A stretch of 30,723 nt of DNA from contig QPMI01000497.1 in assembly GCA_004431415.1 (NCBI GenBank), forward strand, positions 1 to 30,723. The letters run 5' to 3'. A program made the position numbers and the translations under genes. The DNA is from Cyanophora paradoxa. Lineage: Eukaryota; Glaucocystophyceae; Cyanophorales; Cyanophoraceae. The notes under the pieces are model-generated. The model did no database searches. It was not told the DNA's origin and saw only the letters and a program-made list of their open reading frames with translations. This document shows, piece after piece, positions 11,230 through 18,665 of this stretch (its first letter is position 1; every line of letters starts with the position of its first letter).

Positions 11230-12498
11230 ATGAAAGAGCTTGTCCCAGTAGAGATCCCAGTTGCCATTGCAGTGAAAGAAACTAGCAAGATTGCCAAGAG
11301 ATTCTATGATGTGAGAACTGGTTACAAAGGGCTTCAAGCTATGAGGGCTGAGTTACCTGATGAATCCTATAAGCAGTTGCAAGAGTTCTATAAGAAACAG
11401 GAAGTTGTTCAGATCAATGCACCAGCTATATCTAGAAAGAGAGATCCCATGGTCCCAATCAGGCAACCCCTTGATACCTATGTGATTGATTTGCTCTTTT
11501 TCCCAGCTTATAAGAAACAAAACAATGGCTATGATACTTTTATGACTGCAATGGAATCAACACTGAGAACTGGTTATATTATACCTATAAGGGATAAATC
11601 AGCTCTCACTACATTAGCTGCATTTAAACAGCTTGAAATGAGAGTGGCAAGACCCATAGTAAAGGTTCAATCAGATGCTGGAAGTGAATTCCAAAATCGA
11701 ATATTCCAGGAGTATTTATCTAGTAAATACATAGAACACCAAGTGAGTGGAACTGCTGACCACAGAAGCCAAGGTCGAATTGAAGCCTTTAACAAGCAGA
11801 TTAAGAGACTGATCACAAACTACTGCATAGCTAATAACACAGCTAGATTCTTTGATGTGTTAGGTGATATTGAGTATAATTACAATAATACAGTTCACTC
11901 AGCTACTAAGATGAAGCCAGGCGAAACTACAGAGGAGCATTATAGGTATATAGTGGGATTAGAAGATGAAAGATTCAAGAAATCAATAGCTTATCTTGAC
12001 ACCATGCAGCCTGGCATGTTTGTTAGAGTGAAAGTTGAGAAGAACCCCTTTGCTAAACAGGGTAACAATTGGTCTAGGATGGTTTACACTGTTGATAGTA
12101 GGGAAGGCTTTAAGTTTAAGCTAAGGAGTCCCACTGGTGAGATCATAGAAAACAGGTTTGCTTTCCATGAGCTGTTGCCTGTGAATGCAGTTGAATATCT
12201 AGAAACCCCTACAGTGGATGCCTTAGAGCAAGCTAAAGAGGAAGCTAGGGTTGATGCTGCTATAAGGAGAGAAGGCATAGAAGCTGCTAATGAAGTCCCA
12301 GATAAGCCTTTGATAGAGGCTAGGAAGGAGAAGGCTGGGAAAGTTAATAGGGAACTCAAAAAGCTCACCATAGCAGGCACACAGAAACTTTCAGAAGTGA
12401 ATAGCCAGAGATGGTATAGTGACTTTCAGACTACTAAGGAGTCATATACAGCCCCTAAACCTCAAAGAACACTAAGAGAGAGGACCAAAACTAGCTAG
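11230..12498 (+). CDS. Polinton-type retroviral-like integrase (rve, DDE)
   Basis: An intact 422-residue protein that would insert the element into host DNA. The catalytic triad is D87 (VIDLLFF), D149 (QSDAGSEF) and E185 (RIEAFNKQ); D149 and E185 are separated by exactly 35 residues, the retroviral/Polinton spacing. The N-terminal part holds FYDVRTGYKGLQ, the pattern preceding the core in Polinton integrases. After the core, residues 275-315 form an SH3-like beta module (MVYTVDSREGFKFKL). A Lys/Glu/Ala-rich tail ends the protein. I see no chromodomain and no complete HHCC zinc finger. The reading frame is open upstream to 11107, so a longer start lacking an ATG cannot be excluded. Placement right after the polymerase fits a Polinton core. 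Confidence 0.93.
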   Translation: MKELVPVEIPVAIAVKETSKIAKRFYDVRTGYKGLQAMRAELPDESYKQLQEFYKKQEVVQINAPAISRKRDPMVPIRQPLDTYVIDLLFFPAYKKQNNGYDTFMTAMESTLRTGYIIPIRDKSALTTLAAFKQLEMRVARPIVKVQSDAGSEFQNRIFQEYLSSKYIEHQVSGTADHRSQGRIEAFNKQIKRLITNYCIANNTARFFDVLGDIEYNYNNTVHSATKMKPGETTEEHYRYIVGLEDERFKKSIAYLDTMQPGMFVRVKVEKNPFAKQGNNWSRMVYTVDSREGFKFKLRSPTGEIIENRFAFHELLPVNAVEYLETPTVDALEQAKEEARVDAAIRREGIEAANEVPDKPLIEARKEKAGKVNRELKKLTIAGTQKLSEVNSQRWYSDFQTTKESYTAPKPQRTLRERTKTS

Positions 12499-13251
12499 TT
12501 TGCTAGCCGAAAACTCGTTTTTTCCAAATATATGTATGACTGATATACATATATGCATATGATATACACATTGTCTTGTAGATCTTTTCAAGCGCTTCAC
12601 AGCGATATGCAGAACGTTGCGATTTGATAATCTGGTGATGAGATACAAGCGTTTGAAGATGCCGATTATCGATTTTTCGAGATTTCGGAATGATGCATCA
12701 TAATGATGTAATAATGATGTATCATAAACACATAACATATATATATCGCCGTGATCGTCATGATCTCCCGAGTTCGATGGTGTGTCATATATATCATATA
12801 CATATGCATCGTCATTATGACATCATTTCGTAACATAACACGTCCGTCATCGTCTTTTTTCCGCAGCGAACAGATAAGTGAACAGTTAACGAGACAACTA
12901 TTGTAATAGTGTACTGCAACAACAATTGAAAACAAGATATGCGGGAAAGCTATTGAAAGACAATGAAGCAAATTGCGAACAATTAAGTGAACAGTTAAGT
13001 GGACACCTGTTGGGAGTAGGCAGTGTCTACTCGTTTATCGTGAAACGGTGTCCACTTAACTGTTCATTTAACTGTTGACGAAAACCCATGCATTATGACA
13101 TCATATCATTAAACCACATACAAAACACTAAAATGCATGTATCTCTTCACCAACTCATCATGTGACAAAACCAAAAACAGATTCGGAATCCTCTTAACGA
13201 GGCCTGCCTGACGATGTAAGTATCATAGGCTCAATAATTCATATGTTTATA
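12499..13251. other. AT-rich non-coding region after the integrase
   Basis: No credible gene. It is rich in short palindromes of ATAT/CATATG type (12540-12570, 12785-12812) and ATGATG runs (12690-12725). The 14-mer CATTATGACATCAT occurs twice as a direct repeat (12813-12826, 13091-13104). A strong hairpin lies at 12985-13069. Open frames here are low-complexity shadows. Confidence 0.6.
12985..13069. repeat. Hairpin with GTGAACAGTTAAGTGG arms
   Basis: Left arm 12985-13006 and right arm 13048-13069 pair at 21 of 22 positions around a 41-base loop. Related AAGTGAACAGTTAA sequence occurs once more at about 12875. The two flanking CATTATGACATCAT copies might be traces of an insertion, but the length is long for a target duplication. 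Confidence 0.6.
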
Positions 13252-13414
13252 AGCATCTCCCCTAGATTCCCCCTATTATATAATATTTATATTAAAGTGG
13301 ACTCAAGGTTGACTCATATTAATCGTAAAAGTAGTAATAGTATATGGATTTTGTTACGAATTCAATGCAAGGGTTGACTAAGTGGGTTGAGTTGACTCAA
13401 ATTTCACAGGAAAT
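13252..13414 (+). repeat. Left arm of a long inverted repeat (about 163 bp)
   Basis: This stretch is nearly identical to the reverse complement of 18270-18432, running from AGCATCTCCCC to TTTCACAGGAAAT. The arms enclose 4.9 kb that includes the GC-rich retroelement. They could be terminal inverted repeats of two neighbouring viral elements facing a spacer, or of a composite element, or a broken duplicated copy. Confidence 0.75.
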
Positions 13415-13547
13415 ATTTGGGACCAAAAGTTTTCTAAAAAGGATTTCAAAAAATGTGTCAACTCCCCCCACTTAGTCAACCCTGACCATAAACAGTAAGG
13501 ATTTGAGCTAACATGTATCACAAAGTGAACATTTTGAGTCCACTTAG
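13295..13547. repeat. Palindromic TGACT module, copy B
   Basis: A nested palindrome. The outer arms are AAGTGGACTCA (13295-13305) and TGAGTCCACTT (13537-13547). The inner arms are 13372-13395 and 13458-13481, 22 of 24 paired. It is followed by CCTGACCATA..CAGTAAG, a tag also present after copy C and, as ACCATATTCAGTAAGG, after the hairpin at 18070. Confidence 0.75.
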
Positions 13548-13685
13548 AAGATCCACCTAACAGTTTAGAGTCAAATTTACTTGGGAATTCGATTTGTATA
13601 AAAAAGTGAGTCCACCCTGACCATATTCAATAAGCATTCCTCTTAATCCCCTTGTTTATATTTACATTGATTAATATTTAATACT

Positions 13686-13936
13686 AAGTGGACTCATGGT
13701 TGATTCATATTAATCGTAAAAGGAGTAAATGTATATAAAAATGTGACCATTTCAATGCTAAGGTTGACTAAGTGGGTTGAGTTGACTCAAATTTCAGAGG
13801 AAATTTTGAGATCCAAAGAATATTCTATAAAAGATTTTGAAAAATGTGTCAACTCCCCCCACTTAGTCAACCCTGACCATATACAGTAAGCATAAGAACT
13901 TAAATGTATCACAAAGTGAACATTATGAGTCCACTT
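13686..13936. repeat. Palindromic TGACT module, copy C
   Basis: Same architecture as copy B. Outer arms are AAGTGGACTCA (13686) and TGAGTCCACTT (13926-13936); inner arms are 13762-13785 and 13849-13872. Arms are better conserved between copies than the loops, which suggests the structure itself has been maintained or spread. Confidence 0.75.
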
Positions 13937-14170
13937 AGAAGATCCACTTTTGAAATCAAAGTTGATTTTGCTTGAAATTTCAAAGTTGATCTAAAAGTGA
14001 GTCCACCCTGATTGATTATGGTAACAAAGTTGACTAAGTTGACTAAGTTGAGTCATCTTAAGAAATTCAAGAAGACTAAGAGTTCAAAATGTTTATGAAA
14101 AGTGAGTCAACTTAGACCACTTATGGTAACAAAGTTAAATATTTAATTGATTTAATCGGAAAAGAACATG

Positions 14171-14400
14171 ATTTAATCGAATTTATTGATATAATTCCGA
14201 TTAGATTCATTTAGGATTCAATTAAGATTAATCGAAGTTATAGATATAATTCCGATTAACTACAATTAAGATACAATATCGATTAATCGAGTTTATCGAT
14301 ATAACATCGATTAAATTAATTGAAAATGCATGTAAAAATATGAAAATTCATGTGAAAATTCAAATAAATTAATCGATTTTATTGATATAACATCGAATCA
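14171..14400. repeat. Degenerate 55-bp repeats with TTAATCGA...GATATAA core
   Basis: Four related 33-base cores start at 14171, 14226, 14281 and 14367. The first three are spaced exactly 55 bp apart. The pattern is TTAATCGA, N, TTTAT or TTATA, GATATAA, then CGATTA or CGAATC. No gene is present. Confidence 0.65.
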
Positions 14401-14474
14401 CACATATGAATATTCATATTTTAATCCTGAGGCGGAACGCCGAGGGATTAAAATATGAATATTCATATGTGTCA
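14398..14474. mobile_element. Palindromic MITE-like hairpin with TCA target duplication
   Basis: Perfect 28-base arms (14400-14427 and 14445-14472) around a GC-rich 17-base loop. Taking CACATATG...CATATGTG as the ends (14401-14471), the flanks are TCA on both sides, a 3-bp target duplication. The arms share the form ACACATA...TTTTAA(T)CC and an adjacent CTCGGC with the terminal repeats of the element at 17537-17819, so both probably belong to one family. It marks the exact border between AT-rich DNA and the GC-rich island. Confidence 0.6.
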
Positions 14475-14477
14475 CAG

Positions 14478-15158
14478 ATGTTCCCGAATCTCGAGGTGCC
14501 GGTTCCCGACCAGCCAGGACCCAGCCGGCACACTCGGCACCGCCGCGGCCCGGTTCCCGTCGTCAACGCCACAACAGCCCCTGCCGGTGAGCTTAATGAG
14601 TACATTAAGAAGCAGATTCAGCAAGGCATAGACCGAGGGGTAGAGTCCATCCGTGAGCACCAGCATCAAATCGCTCAGGAGCAGCAGCGCGAACAGCATG
14701 AAGCAATGCAGCTTAAGAATACCTGGCTTCGGGAGTTTGCGTTCCAGCTGATACAGCTGCGTTTCCAGCTCAAGGGGCTCCTCTCGTGTGTCGCCTGTGC
14801 AGCAACCCTCAAAGCGTCTTTGAAGCAGCTCGAGGAGCTTAAGAAGAAGATAGATATCCGCGACAAAGGCGGCGATAAGACAGCCGAGGCGCTCGCAGCT
14901 GTGCCGGAGGAGCACCGCGCGCAGACCGCGTCGATGGCGTACGCGCTTCGTGTGGCTGGCGTCGGCGCCGGTAATTCGTATGCACCAGCTGAGCGCCAGC
15001 CGTCTAGCTATCGGCCCCCGCAGCGGCAGCGCGTCGAACGCGAGCAGGCGCCCACCGCCCAGCGGAACGGCGGCGCTTGCTTTAGGTGCAACCAGCACGG
15101 CCACCATGTGAAGGATTGCACCAACCCGCCGCGCCCGGATTGGCGCGAGAAGAAGTAG
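14478..15158 (+). CDS. Gag-like protein with CCHC zinc knuckle
   Basis: The frame is open from 14406, but the first 24 codons lie in the hairpin; the ATG at 14478 (MFPNLEVPVPDQPG) is the likelier start, giving about 226 residues. A Pro/Arg-rich N-terminus is followed by a long Gln/Glu helix with coiled-coil potential (about residues 40-85) and a second helix (LKQLEELKKKIDIRDK). It ends with a basic, Gln-rich region and a single zinc knuckle, CFRCNQHGHHVKDC, a perfect CX2CX4HX4C. This layout is that of retrotransposon Gag proteins. GC content and codon use differ sharply from the viral genes. With the reverse transcriptase at 16290 it probably forms one retroelement. Confidence 0.75.
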   Translation: MFPNLEVPVPDQPGPSRHTRHRRGPVPVVNATTAPAGELNEYIKKQIQQGIDRGVESIREHQHQIAQEQQREQHEAMQLKNTWLREFAFQLIQLRFQLKGLLSCVACAATLKASLKQLEELKKKIDIRDKGGDKTAEALAAVPEEHRAQTASMAYALRVAGVGAGNSYAPAERQPSSYRPPQRQRVEREQAPTAQRNGGACFRCNQHGHHVKDCTNPPRPDWREKK

Positions 15159-15459
15159 GCGGCTTCCTGTGCCCAGCCTTTCGGGCGCAGCTGTAGCTAT
15201 AGAGTGCTAGGTTTTTTTCGTTTTCGTGTGGCCCCAGACTTGGCATGTGCATGTGCTCGTAGCTGTGCTGTGCTGTGTGTGTGCCATGAAGGAATAAATC
15301 TGGGCTTTCTTATGTGTGTTTGAGCTTGCATTGCATTTGTGGTAATGGGTCTGTGGTGAACACTAGCTTGGCAATTGCAATGTGCATGACCTTGTGATCG
15401 TTTCAAATTTGCCATAGTCTACAAGGCCTTGTAACTACGAATTTTGCATAAGCTTTGAG
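15159..15459. other. Non-coding stretch after the Gag-like gene
   Basis: GT-rich, moderate-GC sequence with no supported gene. It looks like untranslated or intron-like retroelement sequence (GTGCATGTGC, GCTGTGCTGTGTGTGTG). Confidence 0.4.
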
Positions 15460-15645
15460 CATCACAACTTTGTGGGCCATAAGTGCCACCTGGATGACTC
15501 CAACCTGGTGCGAGCCCCAGCCAATCCCCAACAGCCTGACCTCTTCTCGTCCCAGGTCACATCAGGCTGCGGTCGAGTTGCCGAGTTCCTGGCCAGCAAC
15601 GGCCATCTCGTGTGTCGCTATCGCGCGCTGGGTGCTCAGATCTAA
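15460..15645 (+). other. Possible coding fragment of the retroelement
   Basis: A 61-codon frame without an ATG has GC-rich codons and plausible amino-acid composition (NFVGHKCHLDDSNLV, then VAEFLASNGHLVCRYRALG). Upstream sequence does not continue the frame. It could be a piece of a Gag-Pol polyprotein or an exon; no motif identifies it. The longer overlapping frame (15455-15784) has poor composition. Confidence 0.25.
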
Positions 15646-16289
15646 TCATTTGAAATCATCTCTTGGTATCCAGGTGTGTCTCCCAATTTTCTATTCTGTT
15701 CCGCAGGTTGGCGCATTCATCCAGAGGTGTGCATGCTGGACAAGTTTTGAAGCATTCAAGAGAACAAGTTGTGTACTTGCATGAGTCCATATGTGTGTGC
15801 TGTGCATGCTGTGATGTGCCTTCATTCAAGAACTTCGCGCATCCACCGTGGAGGTGAACGTCAGGTGTTGTGATAAGCTCATACCTGTGACACGCTCACT
15901 ATTAAAAACTTCATGATCAGACTTGGCTTAGAAGTGCTTAGCAGCAAGGCTGCTTGTGGCAGGCATACTACTGAATATGCGAGCGAACGCGTAGCATATG
16001 ACTTTGTATGCCTGCCACTCCGTAAGCAGCCTTGATTCTATACAATGATTGTTAGGGGTACAACCTTCAGTCTTCTTTCGCGCGAAGCAGTGAAGATTCC
16101 TCACGTTCGCGTGTCACAGCCGCCCTCCAGCGTACCAGCTCCAGCTCCAACTCAGCTCCAGCTGCAGCTTGAGCCAGACTCAACTGCAGCTCAGCCTGTC
16201 AGCTCGTGTCGTTGATAAGATGTGGCGACAATTTAAGGCCTCAAGCCCACTTCCCGTGCGCTTGTGACTTTTAGCCACCAGGTTCTTTT
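15646..16289. other. Non-coding retroelement or host sequence
   Basis: No supported gene. It contains an 88-bp hairpin at 15946-16033 and a Pro/Gln-coding-like CAGCTCCAGCTCCA tract at about 16135-16200. The reverse transcriptase frame begins at its right end without a clear ATG. Confidence 0.4.
15946..16033. repeat. Hairpin of two-part inverted repeat
   Basis: Outer arms AAGGCTGCTT (15946-15955) and AAGCAGCCTT (16024-16033), then TGGCAGGCATAC (15957-15968) and GTATGCCTGCCA (16006-16017), with an inner ATATGC/GCATAT pair. It is compatible with a tiny MITE or a structured RNA; no target duplication is evident. Confidence 0.55.
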
Positions 16290-17167
16290 GTGGCGTCCTG
16301 CATCCGTGAGGCCTGGTCCCAGTGGAAGGAGATTGGTGCCAACTATGTGGTGTTGTCATGGATACGTGACGGTTTCCCGCTGACTGGGGCCCGCAATCTG
16401 CCACCGGAGCATCGGCGTAATCACAAGTCTGCAGCCGAGGATCACAGGGATTTTGTGCGGACGGAAATTCAGAAACTCTTGCGCACCGGGGCCATTCGTG
16501 AAGTCCAACAGCACGAGGTGAACATTGTGTGCTCCTTGTCCGTGGTCCCGAAGAAGACCGGCTCCAAACTTCGTTTGATCTGGGACGGTCGACCCACCAA
16601 TCAAGGTCTACCAGGTCGGAAATTTCGATTTGAGACTCTTGAGCATGTGGCGGCAATGCTCCGTCAAGGGTGGTACATGTTCACCATTGACCTAGAGTCT
16701 GGCTATCACCACGTGCCAGTGGCGGAGCAAGATTGGCGCAACATGGGCTTCTCTTTTGACAGCAAGTACTATGTCTATACGGTTTTGCCCTTCGGCCTTC
16801 GACACTCGCCTTTTGCATTCGTCAAAATTATGCGGCAAGTGGTCAACTATTTCAGGAAACTGGGCATCTTTGTTGTCAACTATGTGGACGATTGGTGGTT
16901 TGCGGCTCCTACTTTCTTAGAGGCCTGTAAGCTGCGAGACTTTGTGCTGGCTACATTTAAACGGCTTAAGTTGGTGGTCAACAGCAAGTCAGCGCTTACC
17001 CCATCTCAGTCAGTGGCTTTCCTGGGCTTCATTGTGGACTCGGCTCGCATGTTGTTTGAGGTTCCTGGCGACAAGCTGAGCAGACTACTTCAGCTGATCC
17101 GCAAGCTCCTACGCAAACACTCAGCATCTGCCCGTGATATGGCAAAGGTGGCAGGCACCTTGGTATC
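16290..17167 (+). pseudogene. Retrotransposon reverse transcriptase, interrupted by a MITE
   Basis: Copies RNA into DNA for the retroelement. The frame opens at a GTG (16290) with no good ATG, so the 5' end is uncertain. Successive RT motifs are visible: LRTGAIREV, VVPKKTGSKLRLIWDGR, FTIDLESGYHHVPV (catalytic Asp), LPFGLRHSPFAFVKIM, and the active-site box NYVDDWW (about 16878-16898), followed by VAFLGFIVDS and AKVAGTLVS. The thumb/RNase H-like beginning (ARDMAKVAGTL) is cut at 17167 by a 209-bp MITE, after which no RNase H, integrase or recombinase is recognisable. The motifs resemble DIRS/Ty3-type RTs; DIRS is my first guess but no tyrosine recombinase is in the window. Confidence 0.8.
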
Positions 17168-17382
17168 CAGTAGGAGGCGGAATATTGCCGAGGCGAATAA
17201 TTGCCGTAAATTGCCGAGACGCCGAATTCGGCAATTTAACGACTCGGCAATGTTGCTGGGGGTAGGTATTTTCCTATCCCGCCATAGAGCAGAATTTGGA
17301 TTCGGCAATTTATCGCCACGGCAATTCCGGTTTTGGACGAATTCGGCAATTTTTCGTCTCGGCAATTTTCCGCCTCCTACAG
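17168..17382. mobile_element. PIF/Harbinger-like MITE with CAG target duplication
   Basis: The element spans 17171-17379 (209 bp). Terminal inverted repeats begin TAGGAGGCGGAA and end TTCCGCCTCCTA, and the complementarity continues into repeated ATTGCCGAG / CTCGGCAAT blocks. Both sides are flanked by CAG (17168-17170 and 17380-17382). A 3-bp CWG or TWA duplication is characteristic of PIF/Harbinger transposons. There is no transposase, so it is non-autonomous. Several internal inverted CGGCAATTT copies give a strongly folded structure. It lies inside the reverse transcriptase gene. Confidence 0.75.
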
Positions 17383-17536
17383 TACCGCCGCGGTGTCGCG
17401 GCGGTGACGGTCTGCAGGCTGCAGGCTGCAGCCTGCAGCTGACAGCCTAACAGGCTGACGTCGACAGTGCCTGAGTCAGCAGTCTGACACAGACTGCAGC
17501 TGTGAGTCTGTGCCACGGTGACTGAGTCACAAAGTT
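17383..17536. repeat. GC-rich cluster of short palindromes
   Basis: It contains ACCGCCGCG/CGCGGCGGT (17384-17405), tandem GGCTGCA units around CAGGCTGCAGCCTG, and GACTGAGTCA-type palindromes. The RT frame continues for a few codons here but without conserved sequence. It may be the end of the retroelement or a further small insertion. Confidence 0.4.
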
Positions 17537-17819
17537 ACACATAGTAAAATGCGGAGTTTTAACCCTCGGCTTATCTTAATTGATTTTGTTGATATATCTC
17601 GTATATTCTATTTCAATCAATCGTTAATCTGTGTATATCTTATCGAATATTCATTTATTTCGTTTATTTTGTATTCTTTTCGATATTTTATCGTAAATTT
17701 CTCTTATTTTCCGATTAGTCTTACTGAGTCTATCGATAATCTGTATATATTTCCGAATAATATAACTGAATCTCAATTAGATCTTGCCTCTGGTTAAAAC
17801 TCCGCATTTTACTATGTGT
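17537..17819. mobile_element. 283-bp MITE-like element with 28-bp terminal inverted repeats
   Basis: Perfect 28-base terminal repeats (17537-17564 and 17792-17819), starting ACACATAGTAAAATGCGG. The interior is AT-rich with many TCGA and TTATCG words, like the 55-bp repeats at 14171. If the ends are CACATAG...CTATGTG, the flanking triplets are TTA and TGA, so the duplication is imperfect. It borders the GC-rich island on the right, as the hairpin at 14398 does on the left. It has no coding capacity; the open frame inside is low-complexity. Confidence 0.65.
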
Positions 17820-18269
17820 GATTGGTCTGTTTGTTAATTGATTTAATCGATATTATATTCATGTACTTTCTCGATTAAATTTAATTAAATTTAATTCATT
17901 TAATCGGAAATATATCGCTAAACTCGATTAAGATCCATAAATGATTCATTTGTTAAATAAAACAAATCGATCTCTTATTGAATCCAATCGTAATTATACA
18001 TGAAACTTATATGTTTTTATCATGTTTTAATGATTCTAAGGGGGGACCCTTAGGATTTTTGAAATAATTGGGTGTGACAGGTGTGACAGGTGTGACAGGT
18101 CCATCCCAAGGAAAGTCCTAGTGAGAAATTGATTTTGAAAATCCACGGGATAGACCTGTCACACCTGTCACACATACCATATTCAGTAAGGACCTCATTC
18201 ATTGTTAAAATCTCAGTGTTAGTTGGTGTAGTTGATTCAAAAAATGCATTTATACTCTGATTCATTGTT
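17820..18269. other. AT-rich spacer with a structured hairpin
   Basis: No supported gene. TTAATCGA-type words continue to about 18000. CTAAGGGGGGACCCTTAG is a short palindrome at about 18036-18053. The GTGTGACAG hairpin lies at 18070-18173. Confidence 0.5.
18070..18173. repeat. Hairpin with three tandem GTGTGACAG units
   Basis: Three perfect 9-bp copies of GTGTGACAG (about 18072-18098) lead into GTCCATCCC. The opposite arm (18147-18173) carries GGGATAGACCTGTCACACC; 26 of 27 arm positions pair. The following ACCATATTCAGTAAGG resembles the tag after palindromic modules B and C, although the stems are unrelated. Confidence 0.7.
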
Positions 18270-18432
18270 ATTTCCTGTGAAATTTGAGTCAACTCAACCC
18301 ACTTAGTCAACCCTTGCATTGAATTCGTAACAAAATCCATATACTATTACTACTTTTACGATTAATATGAGTCAACCTTGAGTCCACTTAAATATAAATA
18401 TAATATAATAGGGGGAATCAAGGGGAGATGCT
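18270..18432 (-). repeat. Right arm of the long inverted repeat (about 163 bp)
   Basis: Reverse complement of 13252-13414 with few differences, including half of a TGACT palindromic module (TCAACTCAACCCACTTAGTC at 18289). The partner half of the hairpin is missing here, so the match stops sharply at TTTCCTGTGAAA. Confidence 0.75.
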
Positions 18433-18665
18433 GAGTGTTATTGTAAGGAAATCGAATAGTATTCGAAATACTTGACATTGCTTAATGTAGGGTGCATTCA
18501 TATTTCGGCTACATCATACAGTAGAATTCTATTGTAACAAAAGCTACTGTAGAAAGAAAATCATTGTAGAAAGCTATTGTAGGAAAGGATATATTATATC
18601 CTTTTTTAACGATTGCCATTGTAATAAAAAAGGTAAATCACCCTGATTATCATTATAGAAACTCA

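Larger units (their letters stand above)
13252..14011. repeat. Two-unit tandem duplication, unit about 380-391 bp
   Basis: The AAGTGGACTCA element at 13295 recurs at 13686 (391 bp later); GGTTGACTAAGTGGG recurs at 13372 and 13762 (390 bp); GTGAGTCCACCCTGA recurs at 13606 and 13997 (391 bp). Each unit begins with AGCAT(C/T)(T/C)C and ends with the GTGAGTCCACCCTG block. The units are clearly diverged, so the duplication is not very recent. Confidence 0.8.

Noticed and set aside
12666-12971. Minus-strand Met/His/Tyr-rich frame
   Set aside because: Its composition (repeated MIHHYYIMMHH-like) comes from ATGATG and CATATG simple repeats in non-coding DNA.
13252-14011. CRISPR-like array
   Set aside because: Only two long diverged units with palindromes; no short identical repeats with unique spacers.
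14472-15107. 211-codon minus-strand frame opposite the Gag-like gene
   Set aside because: It is a GC-rich shadow of the plus-strand frame, which has a zinc knuckle and coherent composition; the minus frame has no motif.
15455-15784. 109-codon frame in the GC-rich island
   Set aside because: Composition is poor, with clustered Trp/Ser/Arg; the overlapping 61-codon frame looks more protein-like, and neither has a motif.
17549-17797. 82-codon frame inside the 17537-17819 element
   Set aside because: A low-complexity Ile/Phe/Tyr/Ser product of AT-rich MITE interior; no gene evidence.
18050-18340. 96-codon minus-strand frame with repeated TCHTCHTCH
   Set aside because: It is read through the GTGTGACAG hairpin and the inverted-repeat arm; the Cys/His run is produced by the 9-bp DNA repeat, not a zinc protein.
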